In this document: in pieces, positions 34,167 to 43,824 of the stretch
Position numbering within the stretch: position 1 is the stretch's first letter
Layout of the letters: each line of letters begins with the position of its first letter
From: Bradyrhizobium sp. RP6
GTDB lineage: Bacteria; Pseudomonadota; Alphaproteobacteria; Rhizobiales; Xanthobacteraceae
Direction: 5' to 3'
NCBI RefSeq assembly: GCF_003837805.1
Contig: NZ_RQIT01000029.1
Span: forward strand, 29,949-93,948
Length of the DNA: 64,000 nucleotides
The notes under the pieces: model-generated
What the model saw: the letters and a program-made list of their open reading frames with translations, nothing else
Database searches by the model: none
What the model was told of the DNA's origin: nothing
Translations under genes and position numbers: made by a program

Positions 34167-34226
34167 CATCATCAAAGGTAAACATCGCAAACGCCCGCCG
34201 GCTAGCGGCGGAACAAGGGGTTACTG

Positions 34227-35423
<1,197 letters not shown>

Positions 35424-35497
35424 TTCTCTTGCTTCATTCCGGTTTCGCTCGTTTCAAGAGCGTCCCGGAATGGCCAGCCAACAAACAGGACCCCCCC

Positions 35498-36919
35498 ATG
35501 AACGCGAAGCCCGGCTTCACCGATTACATCGTCAAGGACATTTCGCTCGCTGATTTCGGTCGCAAGGAGATCTCGCTCGCCGAGACCGAGATGCCCGGCC
35601 TGATGGCCATCCGCGAGGAGTACGGGCCGAAGCAGCCGCTGAAGGGCGCGCGCATCGCCGGCTCGCTGCACATGACGATCCAGACCGCGGTCCTGATCGA
35701 GACGCTGGCAGCGCTCGGCGCAGACATCCGCTGGGTCTCCTGCAACATCTATTCGACGCAGGATCACGCCGCGGCCGCGATCGCCGCCGCCGGCATTCCC
35801 GTGTTCGCCGTCAAGGGCGAGACGCTGAAGGATTATTGGGACTACACCGCAAAGCTGTTCGACTGGCATGGCGGCGGTCACCCGAACATGATCCTCGACG
35901 ACGGCGGTGATGCTACCATGTATGTCCATCTCGGTCTGCGCGCCGAGAACGGCGACGCCGCGTTCCTCGACAAGCCCGGCTCCGAAGAAGAGGAAGTCTT
36001 CTTCGCGCTTCTGAAGAAGCAGCTCAAGGAAAAGCCGAAGGGCTATTTCGCCGCCATCGCCAAGAGCATCAAGGGCGTGTCCGAAGAGACCACGACGGGC
36101 GTGCATCGTCTCTATGACATGCAGAAGGCGGGCACGCTGCTGTGGCCGGCGATCAACGTCAACGACAGCGTCACCAAGTCGAAGTTCGACAACCTCTACG
36201 GCTGCCGTGAATCGCTGGTCGACGGCATCCGTCGCGGCACCGACGTCATGCTGTCGGGCAAGGTGGCGATGGTCGCCGGCTTCGGCGACGTCGGCAAGGG
36301 CTCGGCGGCCTCGCTGCGCCAGGCCGGCTGCCGCGTCATGGTCTCGGAAGTCGATCCGATCTGCGCGCTGCAGGCCGCGATGGAGGGCTATGAGGTCGTG
36401 ACCATGGAAGACGCCGCGCCCCGCGCCGACATCTTCGTCACCGCCACGGGCAACAAGGACATCATCACCATCGAGCACATGCGCGCGATGAAGGATCGCG
36501 CCATCGTCTGCAACATCGGTCACTTCGACAACGAGATCCAGATCGCGGCGCTCCGCAACCTGAAGTGGACCAACATCAAGCCGCAGGTCGACGAGATCGA
36601 GTTCCCCGACAAGCACCGCATCATCATGCTGTCGGAAGGCCGCCTCGTGAACCTCGGCAACGCCATGGGCCATCCGTCCTTCGTGATGTCGGCGTCCTTC
36701 ACCAACCAGACGCTGGCGCAGATCGAGCTGTTCGCCAACAACAAGGACGGCAAGTACGAGAAGAAGGTCTATGTGCTGCCGAAGACGCTCGACGAGAAGG
36801 TCGCGCGCCTGCATCTCGCCAAGATCGGCGTCAAGCTCACCGAGCTGCGCAAGGATCAGGCCGACTACATCGGCGTCAAGCAGGAAGGCCCGTACAAGTC
36901 GGACCACTACCGGTACTGA
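35498..36919 (+). CDS. ahcY: S-adenosylhomocysteine hydrolase
   Basis: The 473-residue product from ATG 35498 is a full AhcY with the bacterial insertion of about 40 residues (KEKPKGYFAAIAKSIKG). Hallmarks are RIAGSLHMTIQTAVLIETL, CNIYSTQDHAAAAI, SEETTTGVHRLYDM, NVNDSVTKSKFDN with the catalytic Lys, and the NAD loop AGFGDVGKGSAA. It hydrolyses SAH to adenosine and homocysteine, completing the methyl cycle with metK and possibly the MetE-like protein 4 kb upstream. A strong hairpin follows its stop. Confidence 0.96.
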   Translation: MNAKPGFTDYIVKDISLADFGRKEISLAETEMPGLMAIREEYGPKQPLKGARIAGSLHMTIQTAVLIETLAALGADIRWVSCNIYSTQDHAAAAIAAAGIPVFAVKGETLKDYWDYTAKLFDWHGGGHPNMILDDGGDATMYVHLGLRAENGDAAFLDKPGSEEEEVFFALLKKQLKEKPKGYFAAIAKSIKGVSEETTTGVHRLYDMQKAGTLLWPAINVNDSVTKSKFDNLYGCRESLVDGIRRGTDVMLSGKVAMVAGFGDVGKGSAASLRQAGCRVMVSEVDPICALQAAMEGYEVVTMEDAAPRADIFVTATGNKDIITIEHMRAMKDRAIVCNIGHFDNEIQIAALRNLKWTNIKPQVDEIEFPDKHRIIMLSEGRLVNLGNAMGHPSFVMSASFTNQTLAQIELFANNKDGKYEKKVYVLPKTLDEKVARLHLAKIGVKLTELRKDQADYIGVKQEGPYKSDHYRY

Positions 36920-36946
36920 TCTGCTGGTTCGATCGATTTTTGACGC

Positions 36947-36972
36947 GAAGCCCCGGAGCGATCCGGGGCTTC
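36947..36972 (+). terminator. hairpin terminator after ahcY
   Basis: GAAGCCCCGGA (36947-36957), loop GCGA, TCCGGGGCTTC (36962-36972), followed by GTTGTTTCG. An 11-base perfect stem 27 bases after the ahcY stop, with a weak T-rich tail. Confidence 0.8.
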
Positions 36973-37079
36973 GTTGTTTCGGCACACGGAATTCGGTTCG
37001 CTTTTGAGTTGCTGCACGGCTGATTGCCGATTGACGGCCGGCAGCGGCGGGCGGACACTCGCCGGCGGCGGAGGAAACC

Positions 37080-38540
37080 ATGCAACCAGAACATGTCGAC
37101 GTGCTGATCGTCGGTGCCGGCCTGTCGGGCATCGGTGCGGGCTATCATCTGCAGACCAGGTGTCCGACCAAGAGCTACGTCATCCTCGAGGGGCGCGACT
37201 GCATCGGCGGCACCTGGGACCTGTTCCGCTATCCCGGCATCCGCTCCGACAGCGACATGTTCACGCTGGGCTATTCGTTCAAGCCGTGGACCGACCCGAA
37301 GGCGATCGCCGACGGGCCGCAGATCCTGAATTATGTCCGCGAGACCGCAGCCGAGAACGGCATCGACAGGCACATCCGCTATCATCATCGCGTCAAGCGC
37401 GCGACGTGGTCGACACCGGACGCGCACTGGACGGTTGAAGCCGAGCGCATCTCGGGCGCGGGCGCGACCGAGCTCGTGCGCCTCACCTGCAATTTCTTGT
37501 TTCTGTGCTCGGGCTATTACAAATACGAGGCGGGCTACACGCCGGAGTTCAAGGGCACCGCGGAATTCGCCGGCCGTATCGTGCATCCGCAGAAGTGGAC
37601 CGAGGACATCGACTACGTGGGCAAGCGCGTCGTCGTGATCGGCTCGGGCGCCACGGCGGTGACGCTGGTGCCGGAGCTCGCCAAGAAAGCGGCGCAGGTC
37701 ACCATGCTGCAGCGTTCGCCGACCTATGTGGTGTCGCGCCCTGCGCAGGATCCCCTCGCCAACAAGCTGCGCCGCAATCTGCCGGCGCGGCTCGCCTATC
37801 ACCTGATCCGCTGGCGCAACGTGATGTGGGGGATGTTCTTCTTCCAGCTCAGCCGGCGCCGGCCCGCGAAGGTGAGGGACCTCATCCTGAAGGGCGTCCG
37901 CATGGCGCTCGGCCCCGACTACGACGTCGCCACCCATTTCACGCCCCGCTACAATCCTTGGGACCAGCGGCTATGCCTCGTTCCGGACGGCGATCTGTTC
38001 AGGGCGATCCGCGAGCAGCGCGCAGCCGTTGTCACCAGCGAGATCGAGACGTTCACGCGCGACGGCATCCGGCTGAAGGACGGCCGCGAGCTTGCGGCGG
38101 ACATCATCGTGACGGCGACCGGGCTGGTGCTCCAGGTCGTCGGCGGTCTCGAGGTCAGCGTGGACGGCCGTGTCGTCGATTTCGCGAATACGCTGACCTA
38201 CAAGGGCATGATGTATGCCGACGTGCCCAACATGGCCTCGGCGTTCGGCTACACCAATGCATCCTGGACGCTGAAATGCGATCTCACCTGCGAATATGTC
38301 TGCCGGCTCATCAACTACATGGATCGGCATAATTTCCGCCAATGCATGCCGCACAATGACGACCCCGAGATCACCGCGCAGCCCTCGCTCGATTTCACCT
38401 CGGGCTACGTGCAGCGCTCGGTCGCAAAGCTGCCGAAGCAGGGTTCGAAGCGGCCGTGGCGGCTGCACCAGAACTACGCGCTCGACATCGTCTCCCTGCG
38501 CTTCGGCCGGATCGACGACGGTGTGATGCAATATTCCTGA
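37080..38540 (+). CDS. flavin-dependent monooxygenase, Baeyer-Villiger/FMO type
   Basis: The 486-residue protein has the FAD Rossmann motif IVGAGLSGIGAGYHL at the N-terminus, GGTWDLFRYPGIRSDSDM (the first conserved GG-W block), the family fingerprint FAGRIVHPQKW (FxGxxxHxxxW) near residue 165 and the NADPH motif VIGSGATAVTLVPELA near residue 185. This sequence order marks a class B flavoprotein monooxygenase, which inserts oxygen next to a ketone or oxidises N/S atoms. The substrate is unknown. It converges with the MFS gene and stands alone. Confidence 0.88.
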   Translation: MQPEHVDVLIVGAGLSGIGAGYHLQTRCPTKSYVILEGRDCIGGTWDLFRYPGIRSDSDMFTLGYSFKPWTDPKAIADGPQILNYVRETAAENGIDRHIRYHHRVKRATWSTPDAHWTVEAERISGAGATELVRLTCNFLFLCSGYYKYEAGYTPEFKGTAEFAGRIVHPQKWTEDIDYVGKRVVVIGSGATAVTLVPELAKKAAQVTMLQRSPTYVVSRPAQDPLANKLRRNLPARLAYHLIRWRNVMWGMFFFQLSRRRPAKVRDLILKGVRMALGPDYDVATHFTPRYNPWDQRLCLVPDGDLFRAIREQRAAVVTSEIETFTRDGIRLKDGRELAADIIVTATGLVLQVVGGLEVSVDGRVVDFANTLTYKGMMYADVPNMASAFGYTNASWTLKCDLTCEYVCRLINYMDRHNFRQCMPHNDDPEITAQPSLDFTSGYVQRSVAKLPKQGSKRPWRLHQNYALDIVSLRFGRIDDGVMQYS

Positions 38541-38557
38541 TCCCGCGCCGCTCGCCT

Positions 38558-39787
38558 CTATGCCCTGCGTGTGGTGAGCGCGAACCCAAGATCGATCGCG
38601 AGCGCCAGCACTGCGGCGCCGCCGCCGAGGCCGAACAGCAACAGGTAGTCGCCGCCCGTCTCGGCATAGATCCAGGAGAAGCCGTAAGCGGCGGCCGCCT
38701 GGAACAGCGCAAAGCTGGTGGTGGCATGGCTCCATATCGCGCGTTGCTGTTGGCTGGAGTGAGGCACGAGCTCATGAATGCGACCCAGCACCAGCGGTAC
38801 GATGCCCGGCGTGAAGCCGCCGACCACGACGCTCGACACGATCAATGAAACCGGCGCAGTGCTGACGGTTGGCAGCAGCACGGCTGCCGCCTCGATCAGG
38901 AAGGCCGCGCGCAGGGCCGGACCGAAACCCGAGCGGTCACCGAGATGACCAGTGATCAGCGGGCCGACGATCGCGGCGAGGCCGTACAGCACCCAATAGC
39001 GCGATCCCGCGGCAATGCCCTGGCCAAGGCCGCGCGCCACGAAGTCGACGATGAAGACCATGTGCGGCACCAGCGCCACCGCATTGAGGCCGTACTGAAC
39101 CAGCAGCGCGCGGGCGGCCGGCGAGACGCGATGAGGTTTGGCTGGATGGGAAGGCGCAGCATCGGCCTTGATCTCAGCCGGCCAGTTCCACCAACTCGCG
39201 AGCGTGAGCAGGGCGGACAGCATGCCGAGGCCATACCAGCTCTGCTGCAACCCCTGTTGCAGCAACAATGGCACCAGCGTGCCCGATGCCGCGACGCCGA
39301 GGCCGACGCCTGCGAAGATCACGCCGCCGACGATACCGCGCCGCGCGGCCAAGGTATGCGGCAGGATGACGGACGCAGCCAGCACCATGATGATGCCGCC
39401 GGTGAGGCCGGCGAGGAAGCGCCACGCGAAAAACCAGCTGAACGACACCGGGGCCGAGCTGGCGAAGAAGGAGAGGGTGGCGAGCAGCATCATCGCCCGT
39501 AGCGCGCGGACTGCGCCGATGCGGGTGGCAAGCGCTCGCGCCGCGAGCGCGCCGGCGAGATAGCCGGCGAGGTTCGCAGCGCCGAGATAGACGACGTCGG
39601 ATGCGCTGAACCATTTTGCGGCGATCAAAGCCGGGATCAGCGGCGTGTAGGAGAAGCGGGCGAGGCCGAGCCCGACCAGCGATGCGGACAAACCCGCCAC
39701 GGCATACCGCCAGTTTGTTCGTGAGGCCGAGCCCGGCCGCGCTTGCGGACCGGTCTCGGAGTGTCGCTTCGTGTCTGCGTTGGACAT
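38558..39787 (-). CDS. MFS transporter, YbfB/YjiJ type
   Basis: The start at 39787 is supported by GGGAGGA four bases upstream; a start 18 bases earlier lacks this. The 409-residue product has about twelve helices and the YbfB/YjiJ pattern: LSASLVGLGLARFSYTPLIPAL in helix 1, YLGAANLAGYLAGALAAR, WRFLAGLTGGIIMVLAAS and GGVIFAGVGLGVAASG. The substrate is unknown. It lies downstream of the tautomerase and SDR genes in one direction and may move a related small molecule. Confidence 0.86.
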   Translation of the reverse strand: MSNADTKRHSETGPQARPGSASRTNWRYAVAGLSASLVGLGLARFSYTPLIPALIAAKWFSASDVVYLGAANLAGYLAGALAARALATRIGAVRALRAMMLLATLSFFASSAPVSFSWFFAWRFLAGLTGGIIMVLAASVILPHTLAARRGIVGGVIFAGVGLGVAASGTLVPLLLQQGLQQSWYGLGMLSALLTLASWWNWPAEIKADAAPSHPAKPHRVSPAARALLVQYGLNAVALVPHMVFIVDFVARGLGQGIAAGSRYWVLYGLAAIVGPLITGHLGDRSGFGPALRAAFLIEAAAVLLPTVSTAPVSLIVSSVVVGGFTPGIVPLVLGRIHELVPHSSQQQRAIWSHATTSFALFQAAAAYGFSWIYAETGGDYLLLFGLGGGAAVLALAIDLGFALTTRRA

Positions 39788-39818
39788 GTCATCCTCCCTG
39801 CGCACAAGGGTCCGCGGA

Positions 39819-40055
39819 TCATCCTGTCCGGACGGCGCGGCGGCGCCTGAATTCCTGCACCGGCAGGCCGCCCCAGCCCCAATTGTCGGTGTCCACTTCC
39901 TCGATCACCACAAAGGTGGAATCGAGCGGCTTGCCGAGCACGTCGAGCAGGAGCTGGCTCGAACCCTTGATCAGCGCGGCCTTCTCCTCCGCCGTGAGCG
40001 ACGCCGCTCCCGGCGTCGTTCCCTCGCGGGTGACTTGAATGGTGACGATGGGCAT
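39819..40055 (-). CDS. 4-oxalocrotonate tautomerase-family protein
   Basis: The 78-residue protein starts MPIVTIQVTREG, placing the catalytic Pro at position 1 after Met removal. SLTAEEKAALIKGSSQLLLDVLG is the family helix and STFVVIEEVDTDNWGWGG the second strand. Such enzymes shift double bonds in unsaturated keto acids. A ribosome site (GAGGAG) lies upstream of the ATG at 40055. Gene spacing (16 bases to the SDR, 31 to the MFS) shows an operon. Confidence 0.88.
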   Translation of the reverse strand: MPIVTIQVTREGTTPGAASLTAEEKAALIKGSSQLLLDVLGKPLDSTFVVIEEVDTDNWGWGGLPVQEFRRRRAVRTG

Positions 40056-40071
40056 CGTGCTTCTCCTCGTC

Positions 40072-40782
40072 TCAGTGGCCGGCGCTCTGGCCGCCGTCAA
40101 CATGCAGAATCTCGCCGGTGACGAAGGAGGCCCCCTCGAGATAGAGGACCGCATCGACGATGTCGGACATCTCGCCCATGTGACCGACCGGATGCAGCGC
40201 ATCGAGCTGTGCATGCGTCTCGACCGGATGCATTGGCGACTTGATGATGCCGGGTGAGACAGCGTTCACGCGGATGCCGCGCCTGGCGTATTCGATCGCG
40301 AGCGATCTGGTTGCAGCGTTCAGCCCGCCCTTGCTCAGCGAGGCCAGCACGGACGGCACGTTGGAGTTGGCCTGATCCGCCAGCGTGGTCGTGATTTGCA
40401 CCACGTGGCCGGACCCCTGCTTCTCCATCTCGGCGATGGCGAGCTGCGTGATGTTGAAGAAGCCCGCGACGTTCGTTCCCATCACCGCCGCATAGTCCTC
40501 GGCCGTGTATTGCGTGAACGGTTTTGCGACAAAGATGCCGGCGTTGTTGACCAGCGTGTCGATCCGGCCGAAGCGGGCGATCGCCTGCGCGACTACGCGC
40601 TCGGCCGTGGAACGGTCGGCGATATCGCCGGGAATGGCGAGGACATCATCGTCGCCCGACGGCTTGATGGAGCGCGCCGTGGCGACGACGCGGTAGTTGC
40701 GATCGCGAAAACCCTGGACCAGGGCGGCGCCGATACCCTGCGATGCACCGGTGATGATGGCGACCTTCTGCTCGATACCCAT
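40072..40782 (-). CDS. short-chain dehydrogenase-like protein lacking the usual catalytic Tyr
   Basis: The start is the ATG at 40782, preceded by AGGAG. The 236-residue product has the SDR cofactor motif TGASQGIGAAL and NNAGIFVAKPF. At the active site the sequence is PSVLASLSKGGLNAATRSLA: the Lys is present, but the residue four before it is Ala where YxxxK needs Tyr, and the Ser of the triad is Thr-rich (QITTTLAD). It may be a divergent SDR subgroup with altered or no reductase activity. It is first of the leftward operon SDR-tautomerase-MFS, divergent from a LysR gene. Confidence 0.85.
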   Translation of the reverse strand: MGIEQKVAIITGASQGIGAALVQGFRDRNYRVVATARSIKPSGDDDVLAIPGDIADRSTAERVVAQAIARFGRIDTLVNNAGIFVAKPFTQYTAEDYAAVMGTNVAGFFNITQLAIAEMEKQGSGHVVQITTTLADQANSNVPSVLASLSKGGLNAATRSLAIEYARRGIRVNAVSPGIIKSPMHPVETHAQLDALHPVGHMGEMSDIVDAVLYLEGASFVTGEILHVDGGQSAGH

Positions 40783-40995
40783 GACGGGCTCCTGTTGTTG
40801 GTTGTGAGAACCTGCGCCAGCAGGTGCTGGCTTGCGTGCTGAGGTACGCCGCGGCGGCCCGGGTGCGAATATCCGCTGTCCGGCAGACACTCTTTCGCCG
40901 CGCGAACGAATGCGGGTCGGCGCCCGGCGGTAGTTGTCGCGGTTGCGGCGAACGCCTAGCCTGCGAGCGGAAGCTCAGGGAGCGACGGGACGGGA

Positions 40996-41919
40996 ATGGA
41001 TCGTCTGGATGCGATGAAGGTTTTTGTCCTTGCGGTGGACGAGGGCAGCTTGGCTGCCGCAGGGCGCAAGCTCGGCCGCTCGCCCGCGGCGGTGAGCCGG
41101 GCCATCGCCTTTCTGGAAGAACGCGTCGGCGCCGAGCTGCTGCACCGGACGACGCGCTCGATCAGGCTGAGCGAGGAGGGGGAGCGCTATGCCGCGATCT
41201 GCCGCCGTGTGCTCGCCGAGCTCGAGGAAGCCGACGACATCGCGGCCGGACCGCGCACGGCGCCGCGCGGCCTGCTCACGATCACGGCTCCCGTGGTCTC
41301 GGGGGAGATGGTCTTGCGGCCGATCCTCGATGCGTTTCTCGATGCCTATCCCACCGTGTCGGCAAAGCTCCTGCTGTTCGACCGCGCGGTCAATCTGATC
41401 GAGGAGGGCGTCGACGTTGCGCTTCGCATCGGTCCCTTGGCGGATTCGGCGATGATCGCCATGCGGGTCGGCGAGATCAGCCGTGTCGTGGTGGCAGCGC
41501 CGCGCTATCTGAAGCAGCATCCGCGCATCGCCGAGCCCGGCGATCTCGCCAAGCACCAGATCGTCGCCATGGCGCATCTGCCCAATTCCTGGACCTTCGC
41601 CCCGCAGGCGGGTTCATCGGTGCCGCGTCCGGTGCAGTTCACGCCGCGGCTCGTCGTCAACAGCACCTATGCGGCGGTGGCCTCTGCCGTCGCCGGGCGC
41701 GGCGTGGCGCGGATGTATTCGTATCAGGTCGCCGAGCAGGTCGCGCGCGGCGAGCTCGAGATCGTGCTAGCCGGCGACGAGGACCCGGAGATGCCCGCGC
41801 ATTTGATCTGCCCGCAGGGCCGGCTCTCGGTGCCGAAGGTGCGGGCCTTCACCGACTTCGCGGTGCCCCGGCTGAAGAAGCAGTTTGCGCTGCTGAAGAA
41901 GAGCATCAAGGCGCGCTGA
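40996..41919 (+). CDS. LysR-family transcriptional regulator
   Basis: The 307-residue length is normal. The N-terminal helix-turn-helix reads MDRLDAMKVFVLAVDEGSLA, AAGRKLGRSPAAVSRAIAFLE, then LLHRTTRSIRLSEEG; the rest is a periplasmic-binding-like effector domain starting PRGLLTITAPVVSGEM, the CrgA/LTTR_subgroup pattern. It is divergent from the SDR-tautomerase-MFS operon across a 213-base gap, so it probably regulates that operon and itself. The effector is unknown. Confidence 0.9.
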   Translation: MDRLDAMKVFVLAVDEGSLAAAGRKLGRSPAAVSRAIAFLEERVGAELLHRTTRSIRLSEEGERYAAICRRVLAELEEADDIAAGPRTAPRGLLTITAPVVSGEMVLRPILDAFLDAYPTVSAKLLLFDRAVNLIEEGVDVALRIGPLADSAMIAMRVGEISRVVVAAPRYLKQHPRIAEPGDLAKHQIVAMAHLPNSWTFAPQAGSSVPRPVQFTPRLVVNSTYAAVASAVAGRGVARMYSYQVAEQVARGELEIVLAGDEDPEMPAHLICPQGRLSVPKVRAFTDFAVPRLKKQFALLKKSIKAR

Positions 41920-42064
41920 GCTGCTTCGCGCTCCTGCAATGCGTTGTTCTGCGTATACGGCAGCCCGGCTGAATCGGCGACGGTTCCAGAACGGTTAACG
42001 CCGATTTAACGGATGAGTCCTAGCCTGATTCGGCCGGGTTACTCGCAAAGCCGAGGTGAGCCCA

Positions 42065-42220
42065 ATGGAAGCCCAGAAGATCGCGGTCGACGCTGTCGTC
42101 GCGCTGACCGATTGCGACCGTGACGCCGTTATCGCCTTCATCCGCCGACTTTATCTGGCTGGCGTCACCGATCCCAAGCGCCTGACCTTCAAGGGGTTGC
42201 AGGCGCTGTCACGGGCTTGA
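42065..42220 (+). CDS. small protein of 51 residues, unknown function
   Basis: A short ORF starts MEAQKIAVDAVVALTDCDRD and runs to TGA at 42218-42220. GAGGTGAG lies six bases upstream. The sequence is compact and amphipathic (VIAFIRRLYLAGV, then KRLTFKGLQALSRA) with codon use like its neighbours. It sits in a 445-base interval between lysR and the lipid hydroxylase gene that would otherwise be empty. No domain is recognised. Confidence 0.55.
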   Translation: MEAQKIAVDAVVALTDCDRDAVIAFIRRLYLAGVTDPKRLTFKGLQALSRA

Positions 42221-42364
42221 TTCGGACGGTTTCGGTCCTTTTGGCCCCGAGTTCCGTCCGGACGTTCTCCCCAGCGTGATTGCAACCCAGCCGTGAATAT
42301 CTTGTCGCCCGGACCCGGCCGGAGTAGATGACGTCCCCGGCTGGGTCACTCGGGAACTGGGGAA

Positions 42365-43294
42365 ATGCTGAAACAGCTTTTTGCGCCGCAACTTGTCATC
42401 CTCTACGTGCTGGCGGCCTCGACGATCTACGTTCACTTCCGCGGCAAGCAGCGGCTGCGCTTCGCGCGCCAGCTCGGCGATCACTCGACCTATCTCGCGC
42501 CCTACAACGTGCTGATGTATGCGGGCTCGGCCGTGCCGAACAAGCCGGTGATCTCCGTCGATCAATTCCCCGAGCTGAAGCCCCTCAGCGAGAACTGGGA
42601 GACCATCCGCGACGAGGCGGTGCGCCTGTTCGACGAAGGTTTCATTCGCGCCGCCGCGAAGAACAACGATTGGGGCTTCTACTCGTTCTTCAAGAGCGGC
42701 TGGAAGCGGTTTTACCTGAAATGGTACGACGACTTCCTGCCCTCGGCTCGCACGCTGTGCCCGAAGACGGTGGAGCTCCTGAACTCGATCCCGAGCGTGC
42801 ACGGCGCGATGTTCGCGATGCTGCCCCCGGGCGGCAAGCTCGGTGCCCACCGCGATCCCTTCGCGGGCTCGCTGCGCTACCATCTCGGCTTGGTCACCCC
42901 GAATTCGAACAAGTGCCGGATTCTCGTCGACGGCGTCGAATGCGTCTGGCGCGACGGCGAGGCCTTCATGTTCGACGAGACCTTCATCCACAGCGCCGAG
43001 AATACGACCGACGTCAATCGCATCATCCTGTTCTGCGACGTCGAGCGCCCGATGAAGTACGGCTTCATGACCGCCATCAACCGCTGGGTCAGCCACCACA
43101 TCGTCAAGGCATCGGCAACACAGAACGTCGATGGCGAGAATGTCGGCGTGCTCAACAAGGTGTTCGGGAAGCTCTACGAGATCCATCTCGCCAGCCGGAA
43201 GGTCAAGGAGTGGAACCGCAACGTCTACTACACGCTGAAATACTCGCTGACGGCGCTGATCTTGGGCCTGATCGTGTATTCGGCACTGCGGTGA
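42365..43294 (+). CDS. lpxO: aspartyl/asparaginyl beta-hydroxylase family, LpxO-like lipid A hydroxylase
   Basis: The 309-residue protein opens with a membrane anchor (LVILYVLAASTIYVHF) and carries the 2-oxoglutarate/iron dioxygenase pattern: GAHRDPF with the HxD ligands, FDETFIHSAEN with the distal His and NRIILFCDVERP with the Arg for 2-oxoglutarate. The WGFYSFFKSGWKRFYLKWY segment and C-terminal helix match LpxO, which adds a 2-hydroxyl to a secondary acyl chain of lipid A on the cytoplasmic face. It is preceded by a small ORF and followed by an unrelated SnoaL-like gene. Confidence 0.82.
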   Translation: MLKQLFAPQLVILYVLAASTIYVHFRGKQRLRFARQLGDHSTYLAPYNVLMYAGSAVPNKPVISVDQFPELKPLSENWETIRDEAVRLFDEGFIRAAAKNNDWGFYSFFKSGWKRFYLKWYDDFLPSARTLCPKTVELLNSIPSVHGAMFAMLPPGGKLGAHRDPFAGSLRYHLGLVTPNSNKCRILVDGVECVWRDGEAFMFDETFIHSAENTTDVNRIILFCDVERPMKYGFMTAINRWVSHHIVKASATQNVDGENVGVLNKVFGKLYEIHLASRKVKEWNRNVYYTLKYSLTALILGLIVYSALR

Positions 43295-43307
43295 TCGGCG
43301 CATCGCG

Positions 43308-43766
43308 ATGAGCCCCTTGCCGGTCGCGACGCCAGGGATCGTGGAGTTCTTCCACCGATGGCTGGACACTTTCGCGGGCTATGTCCGCGAGGTCGATTAC
43401 ACCTCGGCGCGGCCGTTCTTCCATCCGGACGTGCTCGCCTTCGGCACGCATAACGATGTCATCCCCGGCCTCGATCAATGGGTCAAGACGCAATGGGACA
43501 ATGTCTGGCCGAAGACGACCGACTTTCGCTTCGTCCTCGACCAGACATCCGTTCTCGCATCTGCCGACGGCACGATGGCGATCGTGATCGCGCCGTGGAC
43601 GAGCACGGGCTACCATCCCGATGACAGCACGTTCGCGCGTCCCGGCCGAGCGACCATGGTGTTTTCGAGGAATGGCGATGGCTGGCTGTGCGTGCATTCG
43701 CACATGTCGCTCAATCGCGGTGTGCCGCAGACGAGCCATGCCAATCGGCCGGTGAAGGCCTGGTGA
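43308..43766 (+). CDS. SnoaL/NTF2-like small protein
   Basis: The 152-residue protein has the NTF2-like cone-fold pattern: VEFFHRWLDTFAGYVREVDYT, FFHPDVLAFGTHNDVIPGLDQW, GTMAIVIAPWTSTGY and MVFSRNGDGWLCVHSHMSLN. Such proteins are small enzymes or ligand-binding domains (SnoaL/DUF4440 type). It starts 13 bases after the lpxO-like gene, so it may be co-transcribed. No catalytic role is evident. Confidence 0.78.
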   Translation: MSPLPVATPGIVEFFHRWLDTFAGYVREVDYTSARPFFHPDVLAFGTHNDVIPGLDQWVKTQWDNVWPKTTDFRFVLDQTSVLASADGTMAIVIAPWTSTGYHPDDSTFARPGRATMVFSRNGDGWLCVHSHMSLNRGVPQTSHANRPVKAW

Positions 43767-43776
43767 AGCAGAAAAA

Positions 43777-43802
43777 AAGCCCCGGACGGGTCCCCGGGGC
43801 TT
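43777..43802. terminator. bidirectional hairpin terminator between convergent genes
   Basis: AAGCCCCGG (43777-43785), loop ACGGGTCC, CCGGGGCTT (43794-43802). A run of seven A at 43772-43778 gives a T-run on the reverse strand, so it serves the leftward FAH-family gene best; on the forward strand TTCTTG follows. It lies between two convergent genes. Confidence 0.8.
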
Positions 43803-43824
43803 CTTGATCCCAGACGTGTGTAGC

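Noticed and set aside
34167..34226. SAM-responsive riboswitch before metK
   Set aside because: Only a hairpin is visible; the conserved segments of SAM-II or SAM/SAH classes are not found in this 60-base leader, so I do not call a riboswitch.
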